DNA of 64,000 nucleotides. Source: Phoronis australis (Eukaryota > Phoronida > Phoronidae). This document shows, one piece after another, positions 1 to 12,900 of the stretch. The notes below the pieces were generated by a model. It had not been told where the DNA came from. It saw only the letters and a program-made list of their open reading frames with translations, and searched no databases. Where the stretch lies: contig NMRA01000016.1 in assembly GCA_002633005.1 (NCBI GenBank), positions 714,443-778,442 of the forward strand. The letters are read 5' to 3'. Each line of letters starts with the position of its first letter. Within the stretch, counting starts at the first letter, position 1. The translations under genes and the position numbers were made by a program.

Positions 1-103
1 CACCAAAGCTGACAATTACCTGCAACTTTTTCCATTACGCCCCACTACTACGTTCATAAATTTGTCCCACATTTAGTTCAGATCAAGCATTATACCCGAG
101 TGA

Positions 104-679
104 TATAAGTTCCAAGAAGAAGACACGGCGCCACCTAGTGACACACTAAAGGCATTCAGTGACACACCAGAGGCATTCAGTGAAACACTAGTGCCACCTA
201 GAGAGACACAACCATCACCAAGTGAAGACCAAGCACCACCTAGTGACACAATAGTGACACTCAGTGAAACACTAGTGACATCTAGAGAGACGGAACAATC
301 AAGGGATGACTATCTAGCACCACTTAGTGCCACAACAGTAGTGCTCAGTGAAACACTAGTGAAATCTAGAGAGAACGAACCATCATCAAGTGAAGAACTA
401 GCACCACCTAGTGACACAATAGTGACACTCAGTGAAACACTAGTGACATCTAGAGACAGAAGTGACACAATATTGGCATTTAAAGGAGCACTAGTACCAT
501 CTAGAGAGACACCAGCACCACGTGAATATCTAGCACCACCTAGTGACACAATAGAGGCATTTAAAGGAACACTGGTGCCATCTAAAGAGACACCAGCACC
601 ACATAAATATCTAACACCACCTAGTGGCATAATAGTGGCATTAGACGACCACTGGTGCCATCTCGATGACCCCACTTAA
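104..679 (+). repeat. Imperfect tandem repeat of about 81-84 bp, open in one frame
   Basis: About six degenerate units translate on the plus strand as variants of APPSDTIVTLSETLVTSRE, later APPSDTIEAFKGTLVPSKE. Unit length is a multiple of three, so the frame stays open for 192 codons; part of the minus strand is open too. It lies just beyond the PPP2R3 stop, so it may be in that gene's 3' UTR, or be a repetitive exon of an unseen neighbour. I recognise no family. Confidence 0.75.
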
Positions 680-789
680 CGGATCTCTTGACTAGAAATC
701 CTGAGCTAGTCAGTGATGAGTGCGAGCGACGTTTGCAAAGTCCAACGAGTGCTGTGAACACATGTAATGATACTGCTGCCAGTCCAGCG

Positions 790-949
790 CTAAGTCCCAC
801 TACCGTCGTTAGCAAAATCATAGATCTCTTCCTGAACAGTTGCCATGTCTGCCTGTGCCGGTGACGCCCTCTTAGGAGGATCACTCAGTTTCAGGCTTTC
901 TAGTGCTCTCAGTTCTTCATCTTCGGGTTCAAAATCATCCTCATAAGCT
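790..949 (-). CDS. PPP2R3: PPP2R3 exon 13 (C-terminal tail and stop)
   Basis: It encodes [20 protein letters not shown] through [13 protein letters not shown] and a stop. The acceptor TTTTGTAG|AGCTTA takes phase 2, matching exon 12. The acidic tail and a final YDFAxxD-like end resemble the PR70 C-terminus. Confidence 0.83.
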
Positions 950-3900
950 CTACAAAACAAATACGTTGACTTGGAAAGATGCCTTTTTGTGCTAACCATA
1001 GAGACAGTATAGACTGATGTAGTCCATGGCAGGCAATACAAGGTAATGACTTCAAAGCACAGCAGAACATTCACAGCATAGTAAGAGCACGGTGCTAAGC
1101 AAGTACATAGAATAATAATTCAAATTATTACCAGCAGAGCAAAAACAATGTATGGTGACATTACAATCTCTCTCTTTTGGCTTCGCAGTACATTACACTA
1201 TGTTTCAGATTTAACTCTTTGTCACTAAACACTATGAAATTACCATAGCTTGTCTCAGTTTCTCACAAATAAGAAAAACTGTGAGCAAGGTTTTTCAGCG
1301 ACAGAAAATGACATCAAATTCTTAAAGGAATAAATTGCTAACAAGTAAAACAAAATTATTTCTGTCATAAAAATGCAGGGCCATCACCTATGGAGTATCG
1401 AACCAAATATCAATTTCAACAACCAACTCAACTGAAGTGAAAATGAATGCTATATCTCGTTTTACTCACATACAACATCAAATCCATTGCAATATATGTC
1501 ATATGTATTCTGATCTCTGCTGGAAATACGCGTCAAAACACTATAGGTATATCTAGTGAAAAGCACAACGCTGTGCCCACCATGTAATTTTACAATAAAT
1601 TATACCTTGTCCAAAGGAAATAAATTCAGAATAACACGTCGCATTAAATGACAAAGAGAAAACAAAATCACTGGACTATAATAAATTAACATCCAGACTA
1701 CAACCCTATACCGGAATACAATGAATGAAACAACTGACTTTGCAGAGAACCTAATGCAACGACTCTCACATCAATCCAACTTCTACAACTAGACTGACAA
1801 CACTGCAGCATGGCCTTGACGTTAAGTCACTAGGTGATAACCAGAAGACTGCAGAAGAACAACCTACATTTCCCCGTTGTCGTTAGCACCCTCTTCAGCC
1901 ACTAGTATTTCGTACTCCTCCGCTGCGTACTTCTCCCAGTCAGATGGTTCAGGGCCTTCCTGCTCAAGATCCTACAGACAATAGAATTTATATTATTATC
2001 GTAACTGACCACTACTCCTTGGTAGTTACAATACAAGTCATGGTAATATCATAAGCGATCAAACCTCCTTGGTGGTAACAATGCAAATCATGAGAATGCT
2101 TAAAGAGAAAGTATCAACAAGAAAAAAGGTATTCTGAGATCGGGCCCGACACAGATTGAGTTCACTATCTCAGAAGTCACAATATATTGTTATCGCGTAT
2201 TTTAAGTGCATTCCACTGGTAAAGTCCCAGACCGTGAATTCAGCGAATGTCAGACAGACGACGGTAAGAATTGGCGATTTGTAATAAAATCATGCAACAA
2301 CAATCGCGTGCATTTTCACATTGTATAGTTCAGGCCAAAGCTAATAACTTCAAGATGTCAGTCACATCCAACAAAATCCCGAATTAATGCATTCTTGGCC
2401 GCAATAGTGATTATCTCCCTTAAATGACATCCTCAATTCAAAGTTACAGAAACATCAGTATCTAAGATGCCTAAGGATAATTCCATATCATTTGCTGGTA
2501 AGCGTCTTGCAATGATCACAAGATTGGATTTAGAGCATGAAATTCTATACAAGTTCATAAATAAGTACTTCATGAAAGGCTAGCAACATCAAAATTCAGT
2601 GTGTAGTTTAAGAGTTACATGTTTCAAAATTATCTAGCACGCCCCGACACACTGACTTAGTCAATGAGCTATTAGAAAAACACAACACAAGAACATCACT
2701 AGTTAAACTACGAACAGAATAAAAGATAAGGTGGCTATGAAATACCTGAAAAGATCTCTAAAAAAAGTGAAGGTGACAGTATTGGTTCAGTTATAACATT
2801 TAACTGAGACGGGTTTTGGTCAGGTCACAAAATCTGCTACTGCCATAACATTAAGCTTACCTTGAACAATAGCGAGTAAATTTGCTTCCTGTGTTGTGTT
2901 GAGCACATTATTTGGACAACATTAATGTTTTGAATCGTCAAAATTTAATAACACAATTGGGTTTTATTACCTTATTTTAAAGCATAACATTGTGTTAAAC
3001 CATTTCGAGAATCCTTAGTGAATTCAGGCAAGATCAAACAACCCAATGGCGTCATGTTCAATATTACAGTGAGCTCCAGACCCGTAACTTGTTCTGCGTT
3101 TACTCGGTGACGACATATGGTAGGCAGAGGATGCATCACATATCGTTTGACATGCCTACTTTTGAGTACACTTCCTCAAGAGAACAGTCGTGTACAATCA
3201 TAGACTACAGTACAAAGACATGCCGAATCCCGTATATTTTCAATGGAAAAAATCTGTGATCTTTTGCATAAGCCGTGAACTCACTATTCACTAGCGACAC
3301 CTGGCAGACATAGCACATTTTACTTCCGGCAAGTACGTCGTCTGCTAATCATGGTCGGCTGTTGTGTGGTCGGGTAGCATTGCCAAAAGTGCTAGGATAC
3401 CAATAATTCTACAATTGAACAACCTTTCAATGCCAAAAATTTTTTTTTTCATTGTACAAAACAATAAAGTAGATGTAAGAATTTCTCATCACAATACACT
3501 ACTCGGAAGCTAAATTTGCTATGTTTAGAGGGTGGTGCCTCCTCTAGGATATTTCACAAGTCAAGAACATGTCAGAGTTGCGAAGCTGCTGTCTGTAATC
3601 TATGGTAGAATGAATAGACTTACCCTGGCATTGGCAAATGGGTCTCTCTGTTCCTGGTCTAGATACTTGTCTAAGTTGAAGAACGTGTTGAAGAACACGT
3701 TGGCTTGTTTACACGCCTTCAGATCACGTAGTGTTATCTGATTCACAACACGCGGCTTGACTAGATCCAGCATCTGGGAAAACCATGCATTGAAGATGTT
3801 AGTCGAAATACCCGAGTGAACTTGATTACCAAAACAACCACAAGACGTGCTATTTCTGTACCATGGCAGCACGTGCACTTTTAGCGCACATTACAGGGTC

Positions 3901-6900
3901 AGAAATGTGAACAACAAGCCACGCATACGTATTTACACTTCTTTAATTACAGCATAAAACTCTACGTCAAAAGCAATGTTTTGCAAGTTATTAGGTAAAA
4001 GCTTAGTAAACAATGTTTTGCAGGTTATTACTAGGTAAACAGGCTTAGTCTCACAAAAATACAACCAGCCTCCGTTAAATAAGGTCTTTCTACAGACAAC
4101 TGTTCAACAAGCCTGCTTCAGACAGGTTAACAGAAGATAACCTAATCAAAACACCATGGTATGTATAACGGTAACAGCTAAAAATACACATTGCTTTACC
4201 TGACACAGGCAATCATTGAACGGGAGTGGCTCAATGCCCATGGACTCCATCTTCTCGACCATTTCTTCATAGAAGTACTCTAATTCATACATTGACAGCA
4301 CCCCATCCCCGTTGAGGTCCATACATCGGAACCAGTACTCTATACTGAAACAGTCAATAGCACCGAATTGAGACATAACTTAATCTTAATAAGAATAGCA
4401 CACGGCAAAAGAACCAGTACTCTATACTGAAGTATGCAACAGTACAGAGTTGAGCCCTATATCTCAAACAACAATAGCACACAGCAAACAAAAGAACAAC
4501 CAGAAATTTATACTGAAAGAGTAAATAGCACAGAGGTGAACCATATATCTCGAACAACAACTAAACACACAGCAAAAAAATGCAGACTGAAGCTTGCCTC
4601 TTTCTGCCATGAACATTTGTCCAAAACTGTTAAAACCAAAAGATATCAAACTGTGTGATGTTAAAGCCTACCTTGTATGGCTGTAGCTTGTTGAGTTGTT
4701 ACAAATTTGTTTTGACCCTAACTCTGAGCACACTCATTTTATAACTTAACACATTTAATGAAAGATTTGGCTTACAGACTTACATTCATCTAGCCAACAT
4801 AGACACATACCCTCAGGCAAAAATGTAACAAAATAAAACAAAATTTGATTAGTGGTTATTACAATACACTATGCAGGACAACTTTTGAGCACACCATCCC
4901 CCAGTACCTGACCGATGTCTTTTTATCTTCTTCAGACATTAAAAACCACACAAACTCCGTGTACGTCATTAGACCATCCTGTAGGTGTTTCCCTCTGTAA
5001 AACAAACAATTCAGTCTCAGGCTGCTAGGCAAAATGAACCATAAACATGCCAATGAACAAGAGAAAATCTTGGATTAACTTCTGAATCATTGCTTTGAAA
5101 ATTAAATTCCACACGTCGGCTGTAAGCAACAAGTGATTCCAGTCATGATTCGTTAGTCCCTGATGTCAACTCCAATGTTAAATAATTGACACAAGTCGAT
5201 CAAGTGAACGTTTCATACCTAGTCACAGCACCTGAGAATATCCTGTCAACCATCCGTGATGATATTGCTAAAAGAAAACAAGACCAGAGTTACAGCCAAT
5301 AAAGCATGGATATAATTGTAAATGAAACTTCAGGTTCTACAACACATTTGAGCCTGCTAAGCAGCAAGTGAATCCAAAAACTTTGTAACGATACAAGTCA
5401 ACATTTTAAAACCTTACGGCATATGTGGCTGCACAAAAATGATAGCGAAAGAGTACTTATTTCATGCTACTTCTCTTTTATGAAAAAACAAAAAAGAATA
5501 AAATATCACTTGTCTGCACATTGTGTATTGAATTAGTGAGACTGCACTATATTTATCCCTGTATGCCTATCTGCGCAGCTTTAACACCACTGTGAGCCTA
5601 GCCCAAGGACCCACCATGTTCATTGTGCTTTGAGAGGTCCTCCTTTGTAATCAACAGATCATGGTCTTTGTCCAACTCCCAAAACTTGCAGTAGATCACA
5701 TAGAAGTGTTCGTATGAGAAATAGTCAGGCACTTGATTGATGTCGTCTTCATCTTCTAGTAGTGACAATGTCTGAAGGACAGAAGGCCAGGGTTATGGGG
5801 ACAAGTTGAGCAGCGAAGGGAATACCACGACGACTAAGAAACCCGAGTTAGAGTGGCCAAACACTTTATAATCCTATGATAAAAATTCTCCAGTTTGGGA
5901 GAGTCTCTAAAATTTGGGGCGTGCAAATTAAAGTAGAAATGGGACTTTCTTCATTATATAGATTGATGTCATATGAAAACCAATCACCACAGTCTATTAA
6001 ACAATTCTTTAAAAGTTCTGTTGGTCAAAATGGCAAGTTATCACTGCTATAAGTATGATAATGCAGTCAAACTGGTTGTGAACACTACTGACTTCAAGGT
6101 CATTAATCCATCAGAAGATATAGACCTCACCTGTAGAAAATTGCTCCTCCTGAGTTCTGCTATTGTAATTCGGCCTGTCCACGACCTGTTGACGGCATAG
6201 AATATCCTACTTATCACCTACAAGCAGGCAGACAAGACACCGCGTTAAGCTGAAGTTTGCGTACACTGTGCAAAGTTATGGCAAAAAACAGCAGAGTAAT
6301 TTTAACATATCCTATTTCAACCAATCAGCAACTGCACAGTCACTTAGAAAATCTGTACAATGTGAAAATGAGAAACAGTGAGAAGCTGATTTTTGTTATG
6401 CGGGGAGCCTACAACCCAAGCAACACTATATCACAGAACACATTAAGCACTAGTCAATGATTTGCACCATGCTGTAGTTTTCATAATAAAACTGGGGTGA
6501 GTAGAAATTTGACAAAATATACGTTAACCTTTACTTCTTTTCCATTAAAACATATTTCAGTTGTGCCGAATTCTTGACAAATTCTTGACAAATGTGATTC
6601 CATGCATTTTGCTGAAATCACGACAACTTGCGTTGCAAGTCTTTTCACTGTTAAACAATCAATAGCCAAGTACAAGAAGGTCACATTAAACTCTGACTAA
6701 AGTTTGAAAAAATGATTGTTCAAATTTGGCCGGGGTCTGACAGAATTCGTCTGTCTAGTTTATTTTGGACACTATCATATTTCCCGATTTACGCTATGAA
6801 ATTTGTTCCTTAAAACAGACACTTTTTTCCCAAACCATCCCAAAAATAAGTGATTATCACGCAAACGTTACATGAAGGTGTAATGTAGTCAGAATAATAT

Positions 6901-9900
6901 AATTTTCTTCAACATGGTAAAATGATTTGCCAAAGAGGAATTTTCAAAATTTCTAATATTTATGTTCAAACGTTTAAGGCAATTTTTCAAGTGACGAAGA
7001 TGTAAATATGAACTAAAAACAGTCAACAACTTAATATATACCCTAGTTCAAAGGTGGCGCCGTGGGTTTCTGCACTACCAACGATAACTAGCCAAGTGTA
7101 AAAAATATTCAAACAAGCAACAGATTATCAAAACAACGCATCTAAGAATGTCATTATCCTTTAGCTGCCTGTACTTACAGTGTGTATATATCTAGAGTGA
7201 AACTCCGGTGCGTCTTGAAGAAATGTCAGACCCGGATGGCAGTCTACAATATCCTGAAGAGAGGACAGAATTGTCAAATATACAGGACTACAACAACGTA
7301 TGAAATTTAAGAAAACATTCAAGTGATTTTTTTCAGGGATTATCCATACTTATCCATATTCAAAAGCATAAAAAATGGACACTGGGGGAGGGCACTATTC
7401 GACGTATATTTCTATAATATTCTCGCTATCTTCTATGAAAGCACACTATGATGAGGTGTTGGCCAAAACAATATGCTTCTGAAAACACTGATCATTATGA
7501 ACTGCTGTCTGTGAGAAATATGTCTGTGGATAGAAGCCAATTAAGCTACACGAGGCAGAAGGAACACAGTTAAACCTGCATTTAATTCTATCTATCTGCA
7601 GACTTCATTAATGAAGCATTTTCATGACTTTTTACGACTGGATGAACGTAAACCTTCATTATGTAAACATCTTCATTCGAGTGACAATTACTTCCTCATG
7701 CATGTTGCAGAATCATTCAGGAAGAGAGATACTGCAGGCATAAACCAAACCCACAATGCATCACTGAGCTACACAGGGTCTTAACGGTCACTCACCTGCA
7801 TTAGCACAATGAAGTCATCAGACACAAGGTAGTTAAAGCCAGGCTTAGCCAGGAGTTTCACAAATCGAGCAGCTTCATCATGGCAGCACTGGGTAATCCT
7901 AACACAATGGAACAGAGAGGAGAATATAGATACTATTATTTATCAATAACTTGACACAAGAGGGCAATATTACAAAGTTGTCTCCCCTGTTATGTGCAAA
8001 AAACAGCATGCAGTTATCCTTCCATACCAACTGCATGATTGTACTGAGTGGAGTAATTTCGAAATATTTTCTGACAAGGAGGATAAAATACCATCTGGTG
8101 CTCGAACGAACCAAAGATGCGATTTGGCATTTTAACACGAGTTAAAACTCAAGACAAAATGCATACAACTGGAATGTAACGGTAAAATCTCACTGATTTC
8201 AGAAAAAAACAGTTACTATGATTCACCTCTCTTCACGAAGGGCTTCTAACATTGCTGTGAATGCCTGAAAGTTTCAGACTATTATCAGATGGTAACTACA
8301 GCTCAGAATTAGAAAATGGTAAAAAATTGCTTTGGTGTAAGTCATGGCTTATGAAAAAAATGAGAAAATAAAATTTTGCTTCTCTGCGATATCGTGTCTC
8401 AAATTGGTGAGATTTGTTCAGTATAATGTCATTTTGACGTTTTGGACCCAGTAAAATAAAATTAAAATGCCAAAATTAAAAAAAAAAAATGTATAACATT
8501 TCCAAATAGGCCAGATAATAGCACTTTAAATTAGTGAGAAGTTATTGGGCTAAGGACTTGGTCAATCTTAATCTTTCTAAAGACCCCGGGAGCATAAATT
8601 GATTGCAACCGGAGTCAGCGCACGCCAATTAATCCAAACACATAATTCTGCAAAAGTTACCAGTGGTTACCTGAATGGGAAAAATACCCAGCACCTGGCA
8701 ATATAACTGAATTTCTATTCCTATTTGTGGGTCCAAATCGTGTCAGAATAGTGCCAGGCAGGTCCTCACTAAACACCTGTATAATACATCAATCCCAAGC
8801 TTCTTTGTTTCCAATGTAGGGACCACCAAAAGGAACGTTTCATATATTGCATTACCCTGAGCATTCTCGACTTTCCTGCACTTGCAGAGTGAGACAAAAA
8901 TGCAACAAGACAATAACAAGGGTCAGTAATTGTGCAGTTAAAAATCAGCTCTCCGATATGGTATAAGTAAGAATTCTTAGTCTTCTTACATGCCATATGT
9001 TGGTTACATCACGTGACCTACAGTTAAGTCTGAAAAGATTTATGAGCCAGCCAAGCAGGCCTTTATCCAGGATTTCAAAAATAGGGTGTCCAAAATGGGT
9101 TCCCAATATTCCAGGGCGTCCATGATTCCAACGCATAACCCCCCACCCCCACCAATCCCCCCAAACACACAGATTTTTTTAGAAAAAAATGCATAGACCA
9201 AGGTTTTTACATCTAAGTTTACGAAACAGCTTTCTACAGTGAGCATTTTTACTAAAAAAACTATGTAGACCAAGACTTTCCAATGATATCAACCAAGTGT
9301 AAGCATAGCAACATTGTATATACTTTATATATACATTGTATAGTTCTTCTGCTTTGACAAAAGAGCCCCCACTGTGAGTCTTCATAGGCTTCCTAGTAAT
9401 CATTACAATGTGCGTGTCCAAACTTGAAAGGTTCCTATTGATAGTGAGCGTCCAAATGATACACTGGGTGTCCTTGCCAGGGCGTCCATATTAGTGCTAG
9501 GGCGTCCATTTTGGCGTACTTCCTGGGCGTCCAACGCTGCATAAAGGCCTGCCGCCAAGGCTCGCACCCAGGATTTTCTGCTAACGGTGCAGATGCTCTA
9601 TTCCACTAAGGTATCGGTCATGAAAGTGACTTAAAATTAAAGATCAAAATTTGGTCTCACGCTCCCACCTTACAATCGCTGAATAGAGGTTTGACCACGT
9701 AATAATGAGCGCACTACATTCAAGAAATAATTTACAGAAATAATCTCTGTCAGTAACTAGGGGTTGCGTGTGTATTCTCAGAGACTTTGAATTTTTGCAC
9801 GAGCGAGATTTACTGACTTAAGCCTTCAGTCACTTTTCACGAAACAGACCATTGGGCCCGGGGTCTAATCTTTGTACTTGAAATTAAACTCGTTTTTGAC

Positions 9901-12900
9901 ATTTCCATTCTTTCTACCATGAGAACTCAAGATACGCATAATTATGTACATTATTGTGTGCTCTGTTACATCGTGGTTTAGGTGGATAACCATCTACACA
10001 TAGTCAACACTTGGTGAGCCCTACGTTCAAACTACAAACTTGAGTAAAAACACGATTTTGAGCAAAACTTAAGATTTCGAGTAAAATCTCCAAATTTTGA
10101 ATTCAGACTGGAACTTTTATATCAGGGTCATCAAGTGCAAGCTAGGATGAGACAGCCATCCATTCACTAAGCTGTAATGTACTCTAGCAAAGAATAATAA
10201 CTAAATGTCTTTTTGTAATTTTTATAATTTTATATGAGAATGGAAAATGTAGAAACTAATTTTGAGTACAAAGTTTAGTTAAAACTTCATAATTATTTGA
10301 TGGTGTTTGTCAATGTTTTTGCTTCTGTTTGTCTGTTGGTAACAATACACAAAAATTTACTCATCAACTGATGCTAATGAATGACATTTTCATATGGATG
10401 ATGATAATGAGCAAAGCAACAACTGATCAGACTTTCAGGATGACTGCACATGTTGAGACTGAGCTATAGGAATTTTGAACTCGAAAAAATGAGAGTTCAA
10501 ACCATCCAACTGCATCACTCACGTTTCAAAGATAATCAATAAATTACAGTTGTTGAAGCCTTTTTGTGTTACAGTATTAGGACATTGACAGCAGTCTTAG
10601 CAGATCTTGAAGGTTTTAAGTGCTCTTAGTCTAAGCAAAACTTTCTTTCTGAACCTCAAGTCTTGTCACAATAAAGATACAAAAACATTACTCATCACGG
10701 TCTACGGAGAGTAAATAGATGTTCTATCCAAGAGCATGCTGACAATGGAACACATTAGCTGAGGAAAGAAAAATGGGCCTAGTTAGTAGGAAGTGTCTGA
10801 GAAGCAATGAGTAAATTGGCATCTGTGCACTAATCTGACTGATATTCTAAATTCATTAGGAGTTGCAAGTGAAACAGGGTACCTTCCCAAATAAATACCT
10901 GCATTCAAGTAAATCATTGTTTTCTGTATCAAACAAACACCCCCATGGTGATGGACTGCTTTCTGTTCTCTATCTAATTGGATGTCAAAAAGAGGGACCT
11001 GCATTCACTATCGCCACCTAGTGGATACTGAGTAGCCCATCATGAGTATATATCTCATGATTCTACTAAAATTTCTGTAATGGACCACACAGATGGAGAG
11101 ATCTTTACTTACTCAGACCATTTTTGTGTAAAACTCTTGAGTGTGATGTACCCAAACTTATCACCCCCGGCTGCAACAAACAGTGGATTCTTCCAGTAGA
11201 GTGGTACATTGCAAGCCTGCAAGAGAAATTAATGTGATTACCACAAGTGCCAAGTACTTCCACCTCTTGTTGCTCAGCACAGGTAGACTGTTCACATGTT
11301 GCCAATTATTGCAGTTATCTTACAGATCACACAGAGCCCTGATTCAATAAACAGATTCTGCAGTCTACAAGACCGGAGCCATTAAAGATATAACCTGTCC
11401 TTTATTTTTACCAATTTAGAGCACAAAACATTGGCCAGAAGACAACAGCAAACTGAGGAACATTTCGTAATGTAGTCAGGTACACTGAAGTGGCCATTTT
11501 GTTGATACACCACCAGAGATTGAAACACTAAACCTGAGAATTTAACATTGATCCGATAAGAATTGCAATCTGTAGCGTGCGAACAAACAAACAAACAAAC
11601 AAACAAACAAACAAACAAACAAAACATATACGACAAAGCAACATAGTTGGAGAAATTTCACTTCACCAAGCAATAAACTGAATTAAACTTGACCTCTACC
11701 CCTAGTCTGACACACAACAACACACCAGTTTCCATACCTTGCTGATGGAATCCATCTGATGTTTATAGACTCTGCCACCCTCTGAGTTCGTGAACACTTC
11801 AGTGACTCTGTTCAGCACCATCTCATTCTCCCCTGGGGCCAAGGGTCGGCCCATGGGGAAGAAAAACTGGGGAATGTTTAGGTTCACAGCAGGTTGGCCT
11901 GACCTGCTGGGTTGGTTTCTGTCTGTGTGCTGGCAGAAAAAATAAAAATGGATGACAATTAGTGTGTTACTGAAATAAAGGCTTTTTCTTCCTATCTAAA
12001 CATGGGCATCGTGAAATATAATAAAACTGGACAGGTGTAAATCTGTTTTGGCATTTAGATGAGTTGAATTTTGCATTGAGGCATGCTGATTCCAACGTTT
12101 CCTCATTTTACTGCAATGATGGGCTAACTCAAACAAGATGGTCTCGAAATACTCCTCTCCATGACGAGAGCAAGTCTCTACCATGGAAATCAGTTGCTAG
12201 ATCACATGTTACTGATACCACTGGTTCGATCTTGGAAAAGACGGTCTGACGCTGATGCAACTCAGCACCGAGAGTACAGAAATCTATCTCAGTCATAGGA
12301 TCGGATGGAAATCATTTTCTAGCATGGAATGAAAAGAGTGCTAGCAGGCTAACCGTATTGATATTTTAAGTGGTATGTGTGGAGGAATTTTTTTGTTTGC
12401 CAATCCAGATAAGGTTTCCAACGAATCTTAATTGTTGCTAATGCTTATCAAAGGATGACTGAATGTAAGAGCCCACAATAGGTGTTGCAAAATCAGTGTT
12501 CTCTCAAAAAGTAAACACAGTGTTTCACCATGTTTGATGAGTTCTGAGGCATGGTTGAAAATCATGAGCCATGGCTGAAAAGCTCAATGCCTCCCGTGGG
12601 AAGCTAGGGTGCAAGCTTGTCGCACAGATATGGGTAGATATGCATATCTATTGTTCACTTTATTTTTCTTATAATTAAGATGATGGTAAGCATTTATTGG
12701 TAACTGGCAGACGGGTGCCCAAGGTACAATATCCGTGCGACTGGTATCCAACAAAGAAGCATCAATGCAAAACAATCATGGTAGCATCCTATTGGTGATA
12801 ACCATGCGACGTGCTTATGCCAGTCGCATGGATCTCGCAAGTTAAACAATATCTTGCGAAATCCATACATCATTTGGCATGGGCATGTTTAAAGTCTCGA

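Noticed and set aside
8227-8264. Exon-like 38-nt segment between PPP2R3 exons 3 and 4 ([12 protein letters not shown] with AG/GT borders)
   Set aside because: Splicing it after exon 3 gives a stop within six codons, whereas joining exon 3 directly to exon 4 keeps phase and aligns to the family without a gap.
11582-11622. CRISPR-like regular repeat
   Set aside because: It is a simple (AAAC)n microsatellite in an animal genome.
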